Positions 5,426 through 12,547 of a stretch of 12,547 nt of DNA are shown here, piece after piece. Position 1 is the first letter of the stretch; every line of letters begins with the position of its first letter. Where the stretch lies: positions 1,537-14,083 of the forward strand of contig PKWC01000033.1 of NCBI GenBank assembly GCA_003131925.1, given 5' to 3'. The stretch is from Alphaproteobacteria bacterium (GTDB lineage: Bacteria; Pseudomonadota; Alphaproteobacteria; Micropepsales; Micropepsaceae). The notes under the pieces were generated by a model that had not been told where the DNA came from, made no database searches, and saw nothing but the letters and a program-made list of their open reading frames with translations. The translations under genes and the position numbers were made by a program.

Positions 5426-6481
5426 CTAGGCCGCCAGCTCCATGAAGCGGGGGACGTCCTGTGCCGCGATCTGCACCCGGCTGGCCGCTCGAAGCGCGTC
5501 GATCCCGAGCAGGCGGAGATCCTCGTTGAAGTCGCCGAGCCGTGGCGAGATCACGATCGCCTCGATCCCGACCTCCTGCGCCCGGTCAACCAATGTCGCC
5601 ATCGCGCCATCGCCGGCCGGATCGTCGTCGCGGGCGATGTAGAGTCGGCGCAGCGTGTCCGGGAACAGGATGGCGGAAAGATGCGCCGCCGAGAGGGCTG
5701 CGACCATCGGCATGTTTGGCAGGACGCATCGAAGCGACAGTATCGTCTCGATACCTTCGCCGGCCGCCATGACCTCGCCCGCCACGCCAAAGCGAACGGC
5801 GTGACCGAGAAGATCGCCCATCGCCCGTCGCGGCGTGTCGATCGGCGCCTTGCCGAGTGTCGCCTCGGTGAAGCCGCCGGGGTCGAGCCAAGTGCGATGC
5901 GCGCCGGTCAGATGGCCGGAAAGATCGGCGACGGCGGCGATCATCGCCGGCCAGGTCTCGGTCGGGCTTTGCTCGTCCGGCCGATAGTAACAGCGCGGGT
6001 GGAAACGCAGGCTTCCGGTTCCGTGCAAAAACGTAATGCCGCGACTACGGAGATACGCCTCTACGAGAGTACGAGAAATCGGCTGCGACATGGCGAACAG
6101 TCGCCCTGCCGCCTCCGGCGATCCGGTAGAGGCGCTTGGTGCGCGTGATCGGGGACGATCCGGCTCCGGCTCGGGATGCGGCAAACTGAGGAACGAACGC
6201 GCCTCATCGGCGACGTCCTTGAAGTCGACCAGGCCGCAGCTTTCCCGGATCACGTCGAGGAGGTCGCCATGCTCGCCGGTCGCGGCGTCGGTCCATTTGC
6301 CGGCAGGCCCTTTCACGGACTCCTTGAGCCGGACGAACATCGAGCGCCCCGGCGTGTTGCGGACATCGCCCACCAGCCAGTAGCGGCCCTCCCGCCGTCC
6401 AGCCGAGAGGTAGTGGCGGCACACCGCCTCGGCATCACGCGCGAGACGGTGGGCCAGTTCGGATGCGTCGTGGCGGGGCAT
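5426..6481 (-). CDS. Toprim-domain (primase-like) protein
   Basis: A 351-aa protein. The N-terminal half resembles the zinc-finger/adaptor region of mobile-element primases but lacks a clear CHC2 cysteine set (YWLVGDVRN, GKWTDAATGEHGDLLDVIRE). A linker rich in Pro/Ser/Arg follows at about 100-125. The Toprim fold lies at about residues 235-330, with the catalytic-type glutamate in AGEGIETILSLR (near 240) and the acidic metal-binding motif ARDDDPAGDGAM (near 284). Toprim domains catalyse or support strand-joining and primer synthesis using Mg ions, so the likely role is priming or processing element DNA. No separate polymerase or helicase domain is attached; the helicase partner may be the gene directly upstream. 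Its ATG overlaps that gene's TAA (TAATG), which indicates translational coupling. Confidence 0.9.
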   Translation of the reverse strand: MPRHDASELAHRLARDAEAVCRHYLSAGRREGRYWLVGDVRNTPGRSMFVRLKESVKGPAGKWTDAATGEHGDLLDVIRESCGLVDFKDVADEARSFLSLPHPEPEPDRPRSRAPSASTGSPEAAGRLFAMSQPISRTLVEAYLRSRGITFLHGTGSLRFHPRCYYRPDEQSPTETWPAMIAAVADLSGHLTGAHRTWLDPGGFTEATLGKAPIDTPRRAMGDLLGHAVRFGVAGEVMAAGEGIETILSLRCVLPNMPMVAALSAAHLSAILFPDTLRRLYIARDDDPAGDGAMATLVDRAQEVGIEAIVISPRLGDFNEDLRLLGIDALRAASRVQIAAQDVPRFMELAA

Positions 6482-9400
6482 TACGCGGCCACCCGCTCGC
6501 CGATGCGCTCAACCGGATAATGGTCGAGCACCTTCGCGAGCACCCCGGCGCCGTTCGCATCAGTCGGCACGAACATGCGCAGCTTCCAGGAGATGATCTC
6601 GCTGAAGAGGCCGTAGGCGCGCAGGCGGTCGCGCATCGTGTCGGCGAAGCCCGACAGCTCGATGCGGTGAGCGCCCATGACGCGCACCCGATGGAGTTGC
6701 AGACCCTCAGCGAGGTCGAGGACCGTCCTGCCTTCCATCAGCGCTGCAAAGGCCGCGTCCGGTGTCAGGGTGGTAGCTCCGGTCAACGATGCGTTCGCTG
6801 CCCAGGCCGGAGAGACCCTGCGGCCGATGACGCGCTCGCCCGCGTCGGTCTGGAGCCGATAGACCCGAGTCGACTCATTCGGCAGGCGCTTCCAGATCGG
6901 CAGCAGCAAGCCGGCGACGATATGGATCGTGCTGTCGGCGAACTCCGGCACCTCGGCCACTTCGCGGGCCCATGCGGCGGCGAAGGCCTCCCGCTCCGCC
7001 CCCTGCCAGTGGCTCTCGTCCATCATCTTCAGCGAAGCATGATGGTGCTCCATCGGCCGGATCAGCCGAACGCGGCGTTCGATCTCGCCGTCGTCGAGCA
7101 TCAGACTCGGCGCCGGGATCTGCACGGCGGCGCGGCCCGAACGCTCGTTGACCAGCAGCGCGGCGCGGGGATCGGCGAGATGATCCAGCGCCTCATCGAG
7201 CGTCACGGGGCGATTGCGCCGGCGCTCGGTAATGGTGAGCAGCCGGGTCTCCGCTCCCGTCGCGGGATGGGTGTAGATCGGCTGGCGGTCAGTGACGACG
7301 AAGCTTTCGGCCCGCAGCGTCTCCAGGCCAACATCGTAGACGCCGCTGGCGATGGCGCCCTCGATCTTGGCGTTCAGCAATTGCTCGAACGCGGTGAACA
7401 GCACGCCCTGCAGATCGATGGTGAGAGCGAGCAGGCGGTTGAGGAAGGTTGTGATCGGCGGCAATTCGTCCTTGATGCCGTTGGCATCCATGAGCTTGAG
7501 GCCCGTGGCGGCCTCGAACATCTGGAGCGAGCAGCCTTCGATCTTGCCGCGTACGAGCAGCATGTAGAGCTGGCGCAGCGCGTCGCGGGCGTGGTGCGAT
7601 TCGAGATTGTCCTCGGGCCTGAAGAGTCCTTGGCCGCCGGTCTGGCGCTGGCCGCGCGTGATGGCGCCCAGCGTGTCGAGGCGGCGGGCGATGGTCGAGA
7701 GGAAGCGCTTCTCGGCCTTCACGTCCGTGGCGATCGGCCGGAAGAGCGGCGGCTGCGCCTGGTTGGTGCGGTTCGTCCGCCCGAGGCCCTGGATCGCGGC
7801 GTCGGCCTTCCAGCCGGGTTCGAGCAGATAGTGGACGCGCAGCCGGCGGTTCCGCGCCGACAATTCGGCGTGGTAACTGCGGCCCGTCCCGCCCGCCTCC
7901 GAGAACACCAGGATGCGCTTCAGGTCATCCATGAAGGCGGCGGTCTCGGCGAGGTTGGCGGAGGCAGCGCGGTTCTCCACGACGAGGCGGTCGCCCTTGC
8001 GCACCACGCGGCGCGAGCGTCCGGTCACTTCGGCCACGAGGTCCGTGCCGAAGCGCTGGACGATCTGGTCGAGCGCGCCGGGCACTGGCGGCAACGAAGC
8101 CAGCCGCTCGATTAGCTCATTGCGGCGGGCGACCGCCTCGCGGCTCTCGACGGGCTGGCCGTCCCGGAAGACAGGCCGCGACGAGAGGTTGCCCTCGCTG
8201 TCGGTGAACGGCTCGTAGAGCTGCACCGGGAAGGAATGAGCGAGGTAGTCGAGAACATACTCGCGCGGCGTGATGTCGACGCGGATGTCGTTCCATTCCT
8301 CGGTCGGAATCTCGGCGAGCCGGCGTTCCATCAGGGCCTCGCCGGTCGAGACGATCTGGATCACGGCGGCATGGCCGTCGGCGAGGTCTTGGTCGATCCT
8401 GCGGATCAGGGTCGGCGTCTTCATCGAGGTCAGCAGATGGCCGAAGAAGCGCTGCTTGGCGCTCTCGAAAGCCGAGCGTGCGGCCGACTTCGCCTGGGCG
8501 TTCAGCGTGCCGCTCTCGCCGGTGATGTTGGCGGCCTGCATCGCCGCATCGAGGTGATTGTGGATGATCGCGAAGGCGCCGGCATAGGCGTCGTAGATGC
8601 GCCGCTGCTCGTCGGTGAGCGGGTGTTCGATCAGCTCGTATTCGACGCCGTCATAGGAAAGCGATCGGGCGGTGTAGAGCCCGAGCGACCGGAGATCGCG
8701 GGCTAGCACCTCCATGGCGGCGACACCGCCATCCTCGATCGCCTCGACGAACTCGGCGCGTGTGGCGAAGGGGAAATCCTCGCCGCCCCAGAGGCCGAGC
8801 CGCTGGGCATAGGCGAGGTTGTGGACCGTGGTGGCGCCAGTCGCCGAGACATAGACGACGCGCGCGTCCGGCAGGGCGTGCTGCAGGCGCAAGCCCGCAC
8901 GGCCCTGCTGCGAGGCCGCAACATCGCCCCGCTCTCCCTTGCCGCCACCGGCGTTCTGCATGGCGTGGCTCTCGTCGAAAATGATCACTCCGTCGAAATC
9001 GGAGCCCAACCATGCGACGATCTGGCGGACGCGCGAAAGCTTCTCGCCGCGGTCGTCGGACCGCAGCGTAGCGTAGGTTAAAAATAGGACGCCTTCGGAC
9101 AGCCGGATCGGTTTGCCCTGGGGGAAGCGCGAGAGCGGCGTGATGAGCAGGCGCTCCATGCCGAGGGCCGACCAGTCGCGCTGGGCGTCCTCGAGCAGCT
9201 TGTCGGACTTCGAGATCCAGACCGCCTTGCGCCGACCCTTCAGCCAGTTGTCCAGGATGATGCCGGCCGACTGGCGGCCCTTGCCGGCGCCGGTGCCGTC
9301 GCCGAGCATGAAGCCCCGGCGAAAGCGGACGGTGTTCGGCGCATCGTCGCGGGCGGCGGTGACGAGATCGAAGGTCTCGTCCACGGTCCAGGCGCCGGCG

Positions 9401-10815
9401 AGATAGTCGCCATGCGCCTCGCCGGCATAGACCACGGTCTCGAGCTGGGCGTCGGACAGCAGCGCGTCGCTGACGAGATTGATCGGCAGCCGTGGCCGAT
9501 AGCTTGGCTTTGGCGGCGCGACCGAGGCCATGGCGGCGGACTGCACCAGCTTGGTCGGGTGCGCCTCGGCGCCCGGAATCCGGATCGATTGAAGCCGGAA
9601 CTCCTCATAGATCGCATCGCTGAGACCTGCACCTTCGGGCGGTGTCCAGTCGATGGTCTCATAGACGAGATCGACCGCTTCCGGGTCCATGACGGACGGC
9701 TTGGAGGGCCGCGCCATGGCCGCGCGCACGAGATAGCCGCGCACCGTCCGCGGTGCGGCGGCAGCCGACATCGGGATGGCGAGGTTTGTCGCGAGCGGCA
9801 GGCGGTTCGGAACATGCTCCTCGATCCAGCCCAGCAAGGTCGCGACGTCGGGCGCCGTGCCCGGCGATTCCGGCAGCGCCGCCGGGTTCTCGGCGGGCGC
9901 CTTGTCGATGACGATCAGCCGCGTGTCGATCGTGGTGCCGTGCTTGGCGTAGACCGCGCCGTCGATCGTGGCCGTGAACACGATGCGGCCGCGCTCTTGC
10001 AGCCGGACGAAGGCGTCGCGCCAGGCCGGGGTGTCCGGCCCGAAGCTCGCGCCGATGATCGCCACGAGCCGCCCGCCGTCGGCGAGACGCGCGAGCGCCG
10101 AAGCGATGTGGCGAAAAGCGGTGTCGGCCATGCGGCCGGCGACGTTCGCCATCGCCGAGAACGGTGGGTTCATCAACACGACGCTCGGGACCGCGCTGGG
10201 ATCGAGGTGATCGTCGATCTGGGCGGCATCGAAGCGTGCGACGGAGACGGCCGGAAAGAGGGAGGTGAGCAGCGCCGACCGGGTCTCGGCCAGCTCGTTC
10301 AGCACGAGCGCGCCACCGGCGATCTCGGCCAGGATGGCGAGGAGGCCGGTTCCGGCCGAAGGCTCCAACACGCGGTCCGCAGGCCCGATGGCGGCTGCGG
10401 TCAGAGCGGCGTAGCCGAGCGGGGTCGGCGTTGAGAATTGCTGGAAAGCCTCGCTCTCGGCGGAGCGGCGGGTGTGGGTGGGGAGAAGGCCGGCGATCTT
10501 GGTCAAGGCGGAAAGCCGGGATGCCGGAGAGTCGGCTTTACGAAACAGCGCCTTTCCGTATTTGCGGAGGAAGAGGACGGTCCCGGCCTCGCAGGCGTCA
10601 TAGGCCGTCTTCCAGTCCCAGGCGCCCGAGGCGTCGGAGGCGCCGAACGCCGCTTCCATGGCGGTACGAAGGATCGCGGCATCGACGCGCTGGCCGCGCT
10701 CGAGATGTGGGAGGAGCTGCTGGGCGGCGGCGATGATCGAACAGGGGGCGTCGGGACGATGGACAGGCGACGGCTGCGCGGCCTGGTCGGCCGCGATCGG
10801 AGAAAGGTCGTTCAT
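6481..10815 (-). CDS. Strawberry-notch-type helicase fused to an adenine-type DNA methyltransferase domain
   Basis: A 1444-aa protein starting MNDLSPIAADQ at 10815 (GAGG 8 nt upstream). The N-terminal methyltransferase region has the SAM-binding motif VLEPSAGTGLLAI (near residue 154) and the catalytic-type NPPF motif (LMNPPFSAMAN, near 216). The large superfamily-2 helicase follows: Walker A GDGTGAGKGRQ (near 507), DESH box (IIFDESHAMQN, near 614), SAT motif (VYVSATGATT, near 657), and the C-terminal strawberry-notch helicase domain with QGLGRTNRTNQ (near 1012). About 400 further residues continue to the stop. The motifs look intact. It presumably binds DNA, moves on it with ATP and methylates adenines. 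Such proteins are common on alphaproteobacterial plasmids, ICEs and phages, but their role (establishment, anti-restriction or replication) is not settled. It is coupled to the Toprim gene and lies 97 bp downstream of the DUF4326 gene. Confidence 0.93.
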   Translation of the reverse strand: MNDLSPIAADQAAQPSPVHRPDAPCSIIAAAQQLLPHLERGQRVDAAILRTAMEAAFGASDASGAWDWKTAYDACEAGTVLFLRKYGKALFRKADSPASRLSALTKIAGLLPTHTRRSAESEAFQQFSTPTPLGYAALTAAAIGPADRVLEPSAGTGLLAILAEIAGGALVLNELAETRSALLTSLFPAVSVARFDAAQIDDHLDPSAVPSVVLMNPPFSAMANVAGRMADTAFRHIASALARLADGGRLVAIIGASFGPDTPAWRDAFVRLQERGRIVFTATIDGAVYAKHGTTIDTRLIVIDKAPAENPAALPESPGTAPDVATLLGWIEEHVPNRLPLATNLAIPMSAAAAPRTVRGYLVRAAMARPSKPSVMDPEAVDLVYETIDWTPPEGAGLSDAIYEEFRLQSIRIPGAEAHPTKLVQSAAMASVAPPKPSYRPRLPINLVSDALLSDAQLETVVYAGEAHGDYLAGAWTVDETFDLVTAARDDAPNTVRFRRGFMLGDGTGAGKGRQSAGIILDNWLKGRRKAVWISKSDKLLEDAQRDWSALGMERLLITPLSRFPQGKPIRLSEGVLFLTYATLRSDDRGEKLSRVRQIVAWLGSDFDGVIIFDESHAMQNAGGGKGERGDVAASQQGRAGLRLQHALPDARVVYVSATGATTVHNLAYAQRLGLWGGEDFPFATRAEFVEAIEDGGVAAMEVLARDLRSLGLYTARSLSYDGVEYELIEHPLTDEQRRIYDAYAGAFAIIHNHLDAAMQAANITGESGTLNAQAKSAARSAFESAKQRFFGHLLTSMKTPTLIRRIDQDLADGHAAVIQIVSTGEALMERRLAEIPTEEWNDIRVDITPREYVLDYLAHSFPVQLYEPFTDSEGNLSSRPVFRDGQPVESREAVARRNELIERLASLPPVPGALDQIVQRFGTDLVAEVTGRSRRVVRKGDRLVVENRAASANLAETAAFMDDLKRILVFSEAGGTGRSYHAELSARNRRLRVHYLLEPGWKADAAIQGLGRTNRTNQAQPPLFRPIATDVKAEKRFLSTIARRLDTLGAITRGQRQTGGQGLFRPEDNLESHHARDALRQLYMLLVRGKIEGCSLQMFEAATGLKLMDANGIKDELPPITTFLNRLLALTIDLQGVLFTAFEQLLNAKIEGAIASGVYDVGLETLRAESFVVTDRQPIYTHPATGAETRLLTITERRRNRPVTLDEALDHLADPRAALLVNERSGRAAVQIPAPSLMLDDGEIERRVRLIRPMEHHHASLKMMDESHWQGAEREAFAAAWAREVAEVPEFADSTIHIVAGLLLPIWKRLPNESTRVYRLQTDAGERVIGRRVSPAWAANASLTGATTLTPDAAFAALMEGRTVLDLAEGLQLHRVRVMGAHRIELSGFADTMRDRLRAYGLFSEIISWKLRMFVPTDANGAGVLAKVLDHYPVERIGERVAA

Positions 10816-10912
10816 GAAGGGAGCCTCGGGAGAGCGGGAACGGGCGAGCCGGCCGGCGCTCTCTCTCGGACCACACCGGCTCAAACCCGTTCCGGCCGCC
10901 CTCTCCCTCTCA

Positions 10913-11221
10913 TCACGCCGCCGCCTTCACGGCGCGCCACCACGCGATCCGCTCGTCGCGGGTCGTGTTCGCCAATCGATGTAGGAGGTCGCCGTGGCAG
11001 GGAAGCGGCGCGCAGAAGCAGACGAGGTCGCGGCCGCGCAGCTCGTCGAGCGCGCGCAGCAGATTGTGCTGATTCGCCAGCCAGCGTTCGTGCTTCGCGA
11101 TGACGACGGCCCGATCGCCGTCAGGGCCGATCCGGAACGGATTGCCCCATTTGCTGCCGCGGCCGATATAGACGGCGCCGGCTGGGACGCCATTCACTCG
11201 CTTGTTGAGAACCCTGCACAT
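10913..11221 (-). CDS. DUF4326 domain protein
   Basis: A 102-aa protein starting MCRVLNKRVNG at 11221, with a strong GGAGG 8 nt upstream; the in-frame ATG at 11284 is less likely. It is nearly all one DUF4326 domain: VYIGRGSKWGNPFRIG (residues 17-32), a helical region with ERWLANQHNLLRALDELRG, and LVCFCAPLPCHGDLL (66-80). Cys68, Cys70, Cys75 and His76 form a possible metal or active site. The family is widespread in phages and mobile elements. Its function is unknown to me, and an enzyme acting on nucleotides or nucleic acid is only a guess. It lies in the same transcription direction as the methylase-helicase, with no terminator between them. Confidence 0.92.
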   Translation of the reverse strand: MCRVLNKRVNGVPAGAVYIGRGSKWGNPFRIGPDGDRAVVIAKHERWLANQHNLLRALDELRGRDLVCFCAPLPCHGDLLHRLANTTRDERIAWWRAVKAAA

Positions 11222-11397
11222 CTGCGTCGCCTCCGATCCGTTGGGCGGGTTCGGCCACGGACGGCGTGAAGCGGCGACGGTCACGCGCCTTGCGCGGAAA
11301 CGGCCTGCCCGTTGACCGGCGTCGCGCGTCGTCCAGGCAAGACAAGCCCGGGAATCGGGGGCGGCGTCGCGAGGTTCGGAAGGCGAGGTGTTGGCCG

Positions 11398-12042
11398 TCA
11401 GCCGAACCGGAGGCCTGCCGCGGTGAAGGTATATGCGTTGGCAGTGATGGCCTCGTCGACGACGTCGTCCGAGGTCAGATAGTCATATTCGCGTTCGAGC
11501 TGGCGATAGAGCCAGCGCGCGAGATCGCGCAGCGCCTCGATGACGATCTCTTCGGCGTCGGCCGTCATGTCCTGGCCGGTCGGGCTGTCGCGCTCGATCG
11601 AGATCGCCATACAGTATTCGTGGTAGTAGCGATCGCGATGGTTCGCGGTGGCATGGAGCTGATAGAAGCTCCGGCGCTGGATCGCCTGCAGGGCGTCGGC
11701 GATCTGGTGAAGCTCGCCATCCTTCGGCGCATGGTCGCGGATCTTCCGAGGCGCGTCCTTTGCGTAGCCGTAGCGCCCTTCGAAACAGGCGCCGTCCCCC
11801 TGGCTCCAGAAGCCGGAAAACCAGATGCAGGGCTTCTGCCGTGTGCCGCCACCGTAAAGGCGAACCGGCACGGTCTTGAGGTCGACGCCGATGATCGCGC
11901 AGATACACTCGAAGTCGTCATAGACGAACTCGAACCAGTCATGGTCGAAGGCGGCCTGCCGATACCAGGCGCGTGCCTTCTCCTTGGCCGCGTCGGAGAG
12001 CTCGTCGAGGCGATAGACCGTGGTTTCGATGATCTCAGGCAT
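11398..12042 (-). CDS. Conserved mobile-element protein, homologs often labelled 'antitoxin'
   Basis: A 214-aa protein. I favour the ATG at 12042 (MPEIIETTVYRLDELSD), which has AAGGAG 9 nt upstream; the ATG at 12051 abuts the same AAGGAG with no spacing. It is acidic and aromatic-rich, with a recognisable series of segments: AAKEKARAWYRQAAFDHDW, PCIWFSGFWSQGDGACFEG, HRDRYYHEYCMAISIERDS and LARWLYRQLEREYDYLTSDD. From memory, close relatives in databases carry the name 'antitoxin of toxin-antitoxin stability system', but no toxin gene is adjacent and I see no DNA-binding fold, so I treat the label as unproven. The gene overlaps the upstream gene by 8 bp and both are minus strand, so the two are co-translated. 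Confidence 0.85.
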   Translation of the reverse strand: MPEIIETTVYRLDELSDAAKEKARAWYRQAAFDHDWFEFVYDDFECICAIIGVDLKTVPVRLYGGGTRQKPCIWFSGFWSQGDGACFEGRYGYAKDAPRKIRDHAPKDGELHQIADALQAIQRRSFYQLHATANHRDRYYHEYCMAISIERDSPTGQDMTADAEEIVIEALRDLARWLYRQLEREYDYLTSDDVVDEAITANAYTFTAAGLRFG

Positions 12043-12445
12043 CGGGGTCATCTCCTTCCAAGGCGCCGCACAGCCACTCGTTGGTGCTGGTCCAGCCGAC
12101 GCTCTTGCGCGCGCCGAGATCGATCACATGCGCGCCGCCGCCGAAGGCATCCAGGCGCGGCTTCGAGCAGGTGTTGGCGTATTCGAAGCCCCAAAGGCCT
12201 TTGAGATCGAATTCCTCCGCGCAGAGCAGGACAAACTCGATGACGCGCTCCGGGTCTCCCGAGCAGTCGTCGTGAATCCACAGTTCTGATCCACCTTCCG
12301 TCTGGATTGAAAGGTCGAACCCGTCCGAGAGGCGAAGCCCATCTTCGTCCTCGGGCGTGTTGGCGTAGAGGTCGATGGCGCGCGCAGCGTTCTCGGGCGT
12401 GCCGAGGTCGAGCAGGCATGAGAAGTGGGTGAAGTAGTCGGCCAT
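12035..12445 (-). CDS. Conserved hypothetical protein
   Basis: A 136-aa acidic soluble protein starting MADYFTHFSCLLDLG at 12445, with AAGGAG 8 nt upstream. Notable segments are TPENAARAIDLY (16-27), GGSELWIHDDCSGDPERVIEF (about 51-71), LKGLWGFEYANTCSKPRLDA and GGGAHVIDL, ending with GWTSTNEWLCGAL. I recognise the pattern from other alphaproteobacterial mobile elements but not a function. It overlaps the downstream 214-aa gene by 8 bp, so the two are likely partners or co-regulated. A strong hairpin (12467-12489) lies in its leader and probably ends the transcript of the gene beyond the window, so this gene may begin the minus-strand operon that leads to the methylase-helicase and Toprim genes. 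Confidence 0.85.
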   Translation of the reverse strand: MADYFTHFSCLLDLGTPENAARAIDLYANTPEDEDGLRLSDGFDLSIQTEGGSELWIHDDCSGDPERVIEFVLLCAEEFDLKGLWGFEYANTCSKPRLDAFGGGAHVIDLGARKSVGWTSTNEWLCGALEGDDPDA

Positions 12446-12466
12446 GTCAGTCTCCTTAAAGTGCGA

Positions 12467-12489
12467 AAGCCCGGCGCGAGGCCGGGCTT
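12467..12489 (-). terminator. Terminator-like hairpin upstream of the 136-aa gene
   Basis: AAGCCCGGC-N5-GCCGGGCTT is a perfect 9-bp stem, followed on the minus strand by TCGCACTTT. It ends 21 nt before the start at 12445. It is most likely the terminator of an upstream gene outside the window; attenuation of this gene is the alternative. Confidence 0.6.
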
Positions 12490-12547
12490 CGGGTGGGTTT
12501 GGGTGTGGTTGGGATCAGGTGGCTGGCGGATCGTGGATGCGGTCGTC

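Noticed and set aside
6463..8115. 550-codon plus-strand open frame opposite the methylase-helicase gene
   Set aside because: The opposite strand carries intact helicase motifs. High GC content makes long antisense frames common, and this one is compositionally Arg/Gly/Ala-rich with no domain.
9412..10434. 340-codon plus-strand open frame
   Set aside because: It mirrors the methyltransferase and Walker A region of the minus-strand gene and has no recognisable motif of its own.
11365..11407. GGTTCGG/CCGAACC inverted repeat overlapping the stop of the 214-aa gene
   Set aside because: Seven-bp arms around a loop of about 22 nt with no T-run. Too weak to call a terminator.

Overview
The window is high-GC accessory DNA from an alphaproteobacterium, most likely Rhizobiales or Sphingomonadales. 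The assignment rests on codon use, Shine-Dalgarno style and the gene families present. The mix of DUF736, DUF2493/SLOG, Toprim, strawberry-notch methylase-helicase, DUF4326 and DUF2285 genes is typical of integrative and conjugative elements (ICEs) or conjugative plasmids of this group. No rRNA, tRNA, CRISPR array, IS element, integrase or conjugation machinery is visible, so the element's ends lie outside the window. Nearly all genes are on the minus strand; the two exceptions are a small HTH regulator and one 69-aa gene.

Left end (107-1764): this looks like a complete copy of the FseA-QseM-QseC transfer switch described for the Mesorhizobium symbiosis island ICEMlSymR7A. Two overlapping minus-strand frames encode an N-terminal regulator-like domain and a C-terminal DUF2285 domain. 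They join exactly where the zero frame reads ...RWGLRF on a TTT codon followed by C, the UUU-to-UUC +1 slip reported for FseA. The fused product would be 261 aa. Next to it is a small DUF2285 protein like the antiactivator QseM. Divergent from that is a small XRE-family regulator like QseC. A pair of adjacent ggaac-type palindromes sits just upstream of the qseC start, and this start has no visible ribosome binding site.

Middle (1765-5425): a loose set of small cargo or backbone genes: DUF736, a four-helix membrane protein, a 55-aa single-TM protein, a 69-aa plus-strand protein and a DUF2493/SLOG protein. Several have clear hairpin terminators. The DUF736 and DUF2493 genes share an unusual leader architecture. 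About 120 nt upstream of each start is an inverted repeat whose arms differ in sequence but which encloses a loop of exactly 35 nt with the same TCGCGAGAC end. A shared 18-bp box lies about 30 nt upstream of each start. This suggests co-regulation by an unrecognised factor or RNA structure.

Right part (5426-12445): a minus-strand run that probably works as one or two transcripts. In order of transcription it is a conserved 136-aa protein, a 214-aa protein overlapping it (homologs often carry an 'antitoxin' label), a DUF4326 protein, a 1444-aa DNA-methyltransferase/strawberry-notch helicase fusion, and a Toprim protein translationally coupled to it (TAATG overlap). These last two probably act on element DNA after transfer or during replication, but their exact role is unknown.
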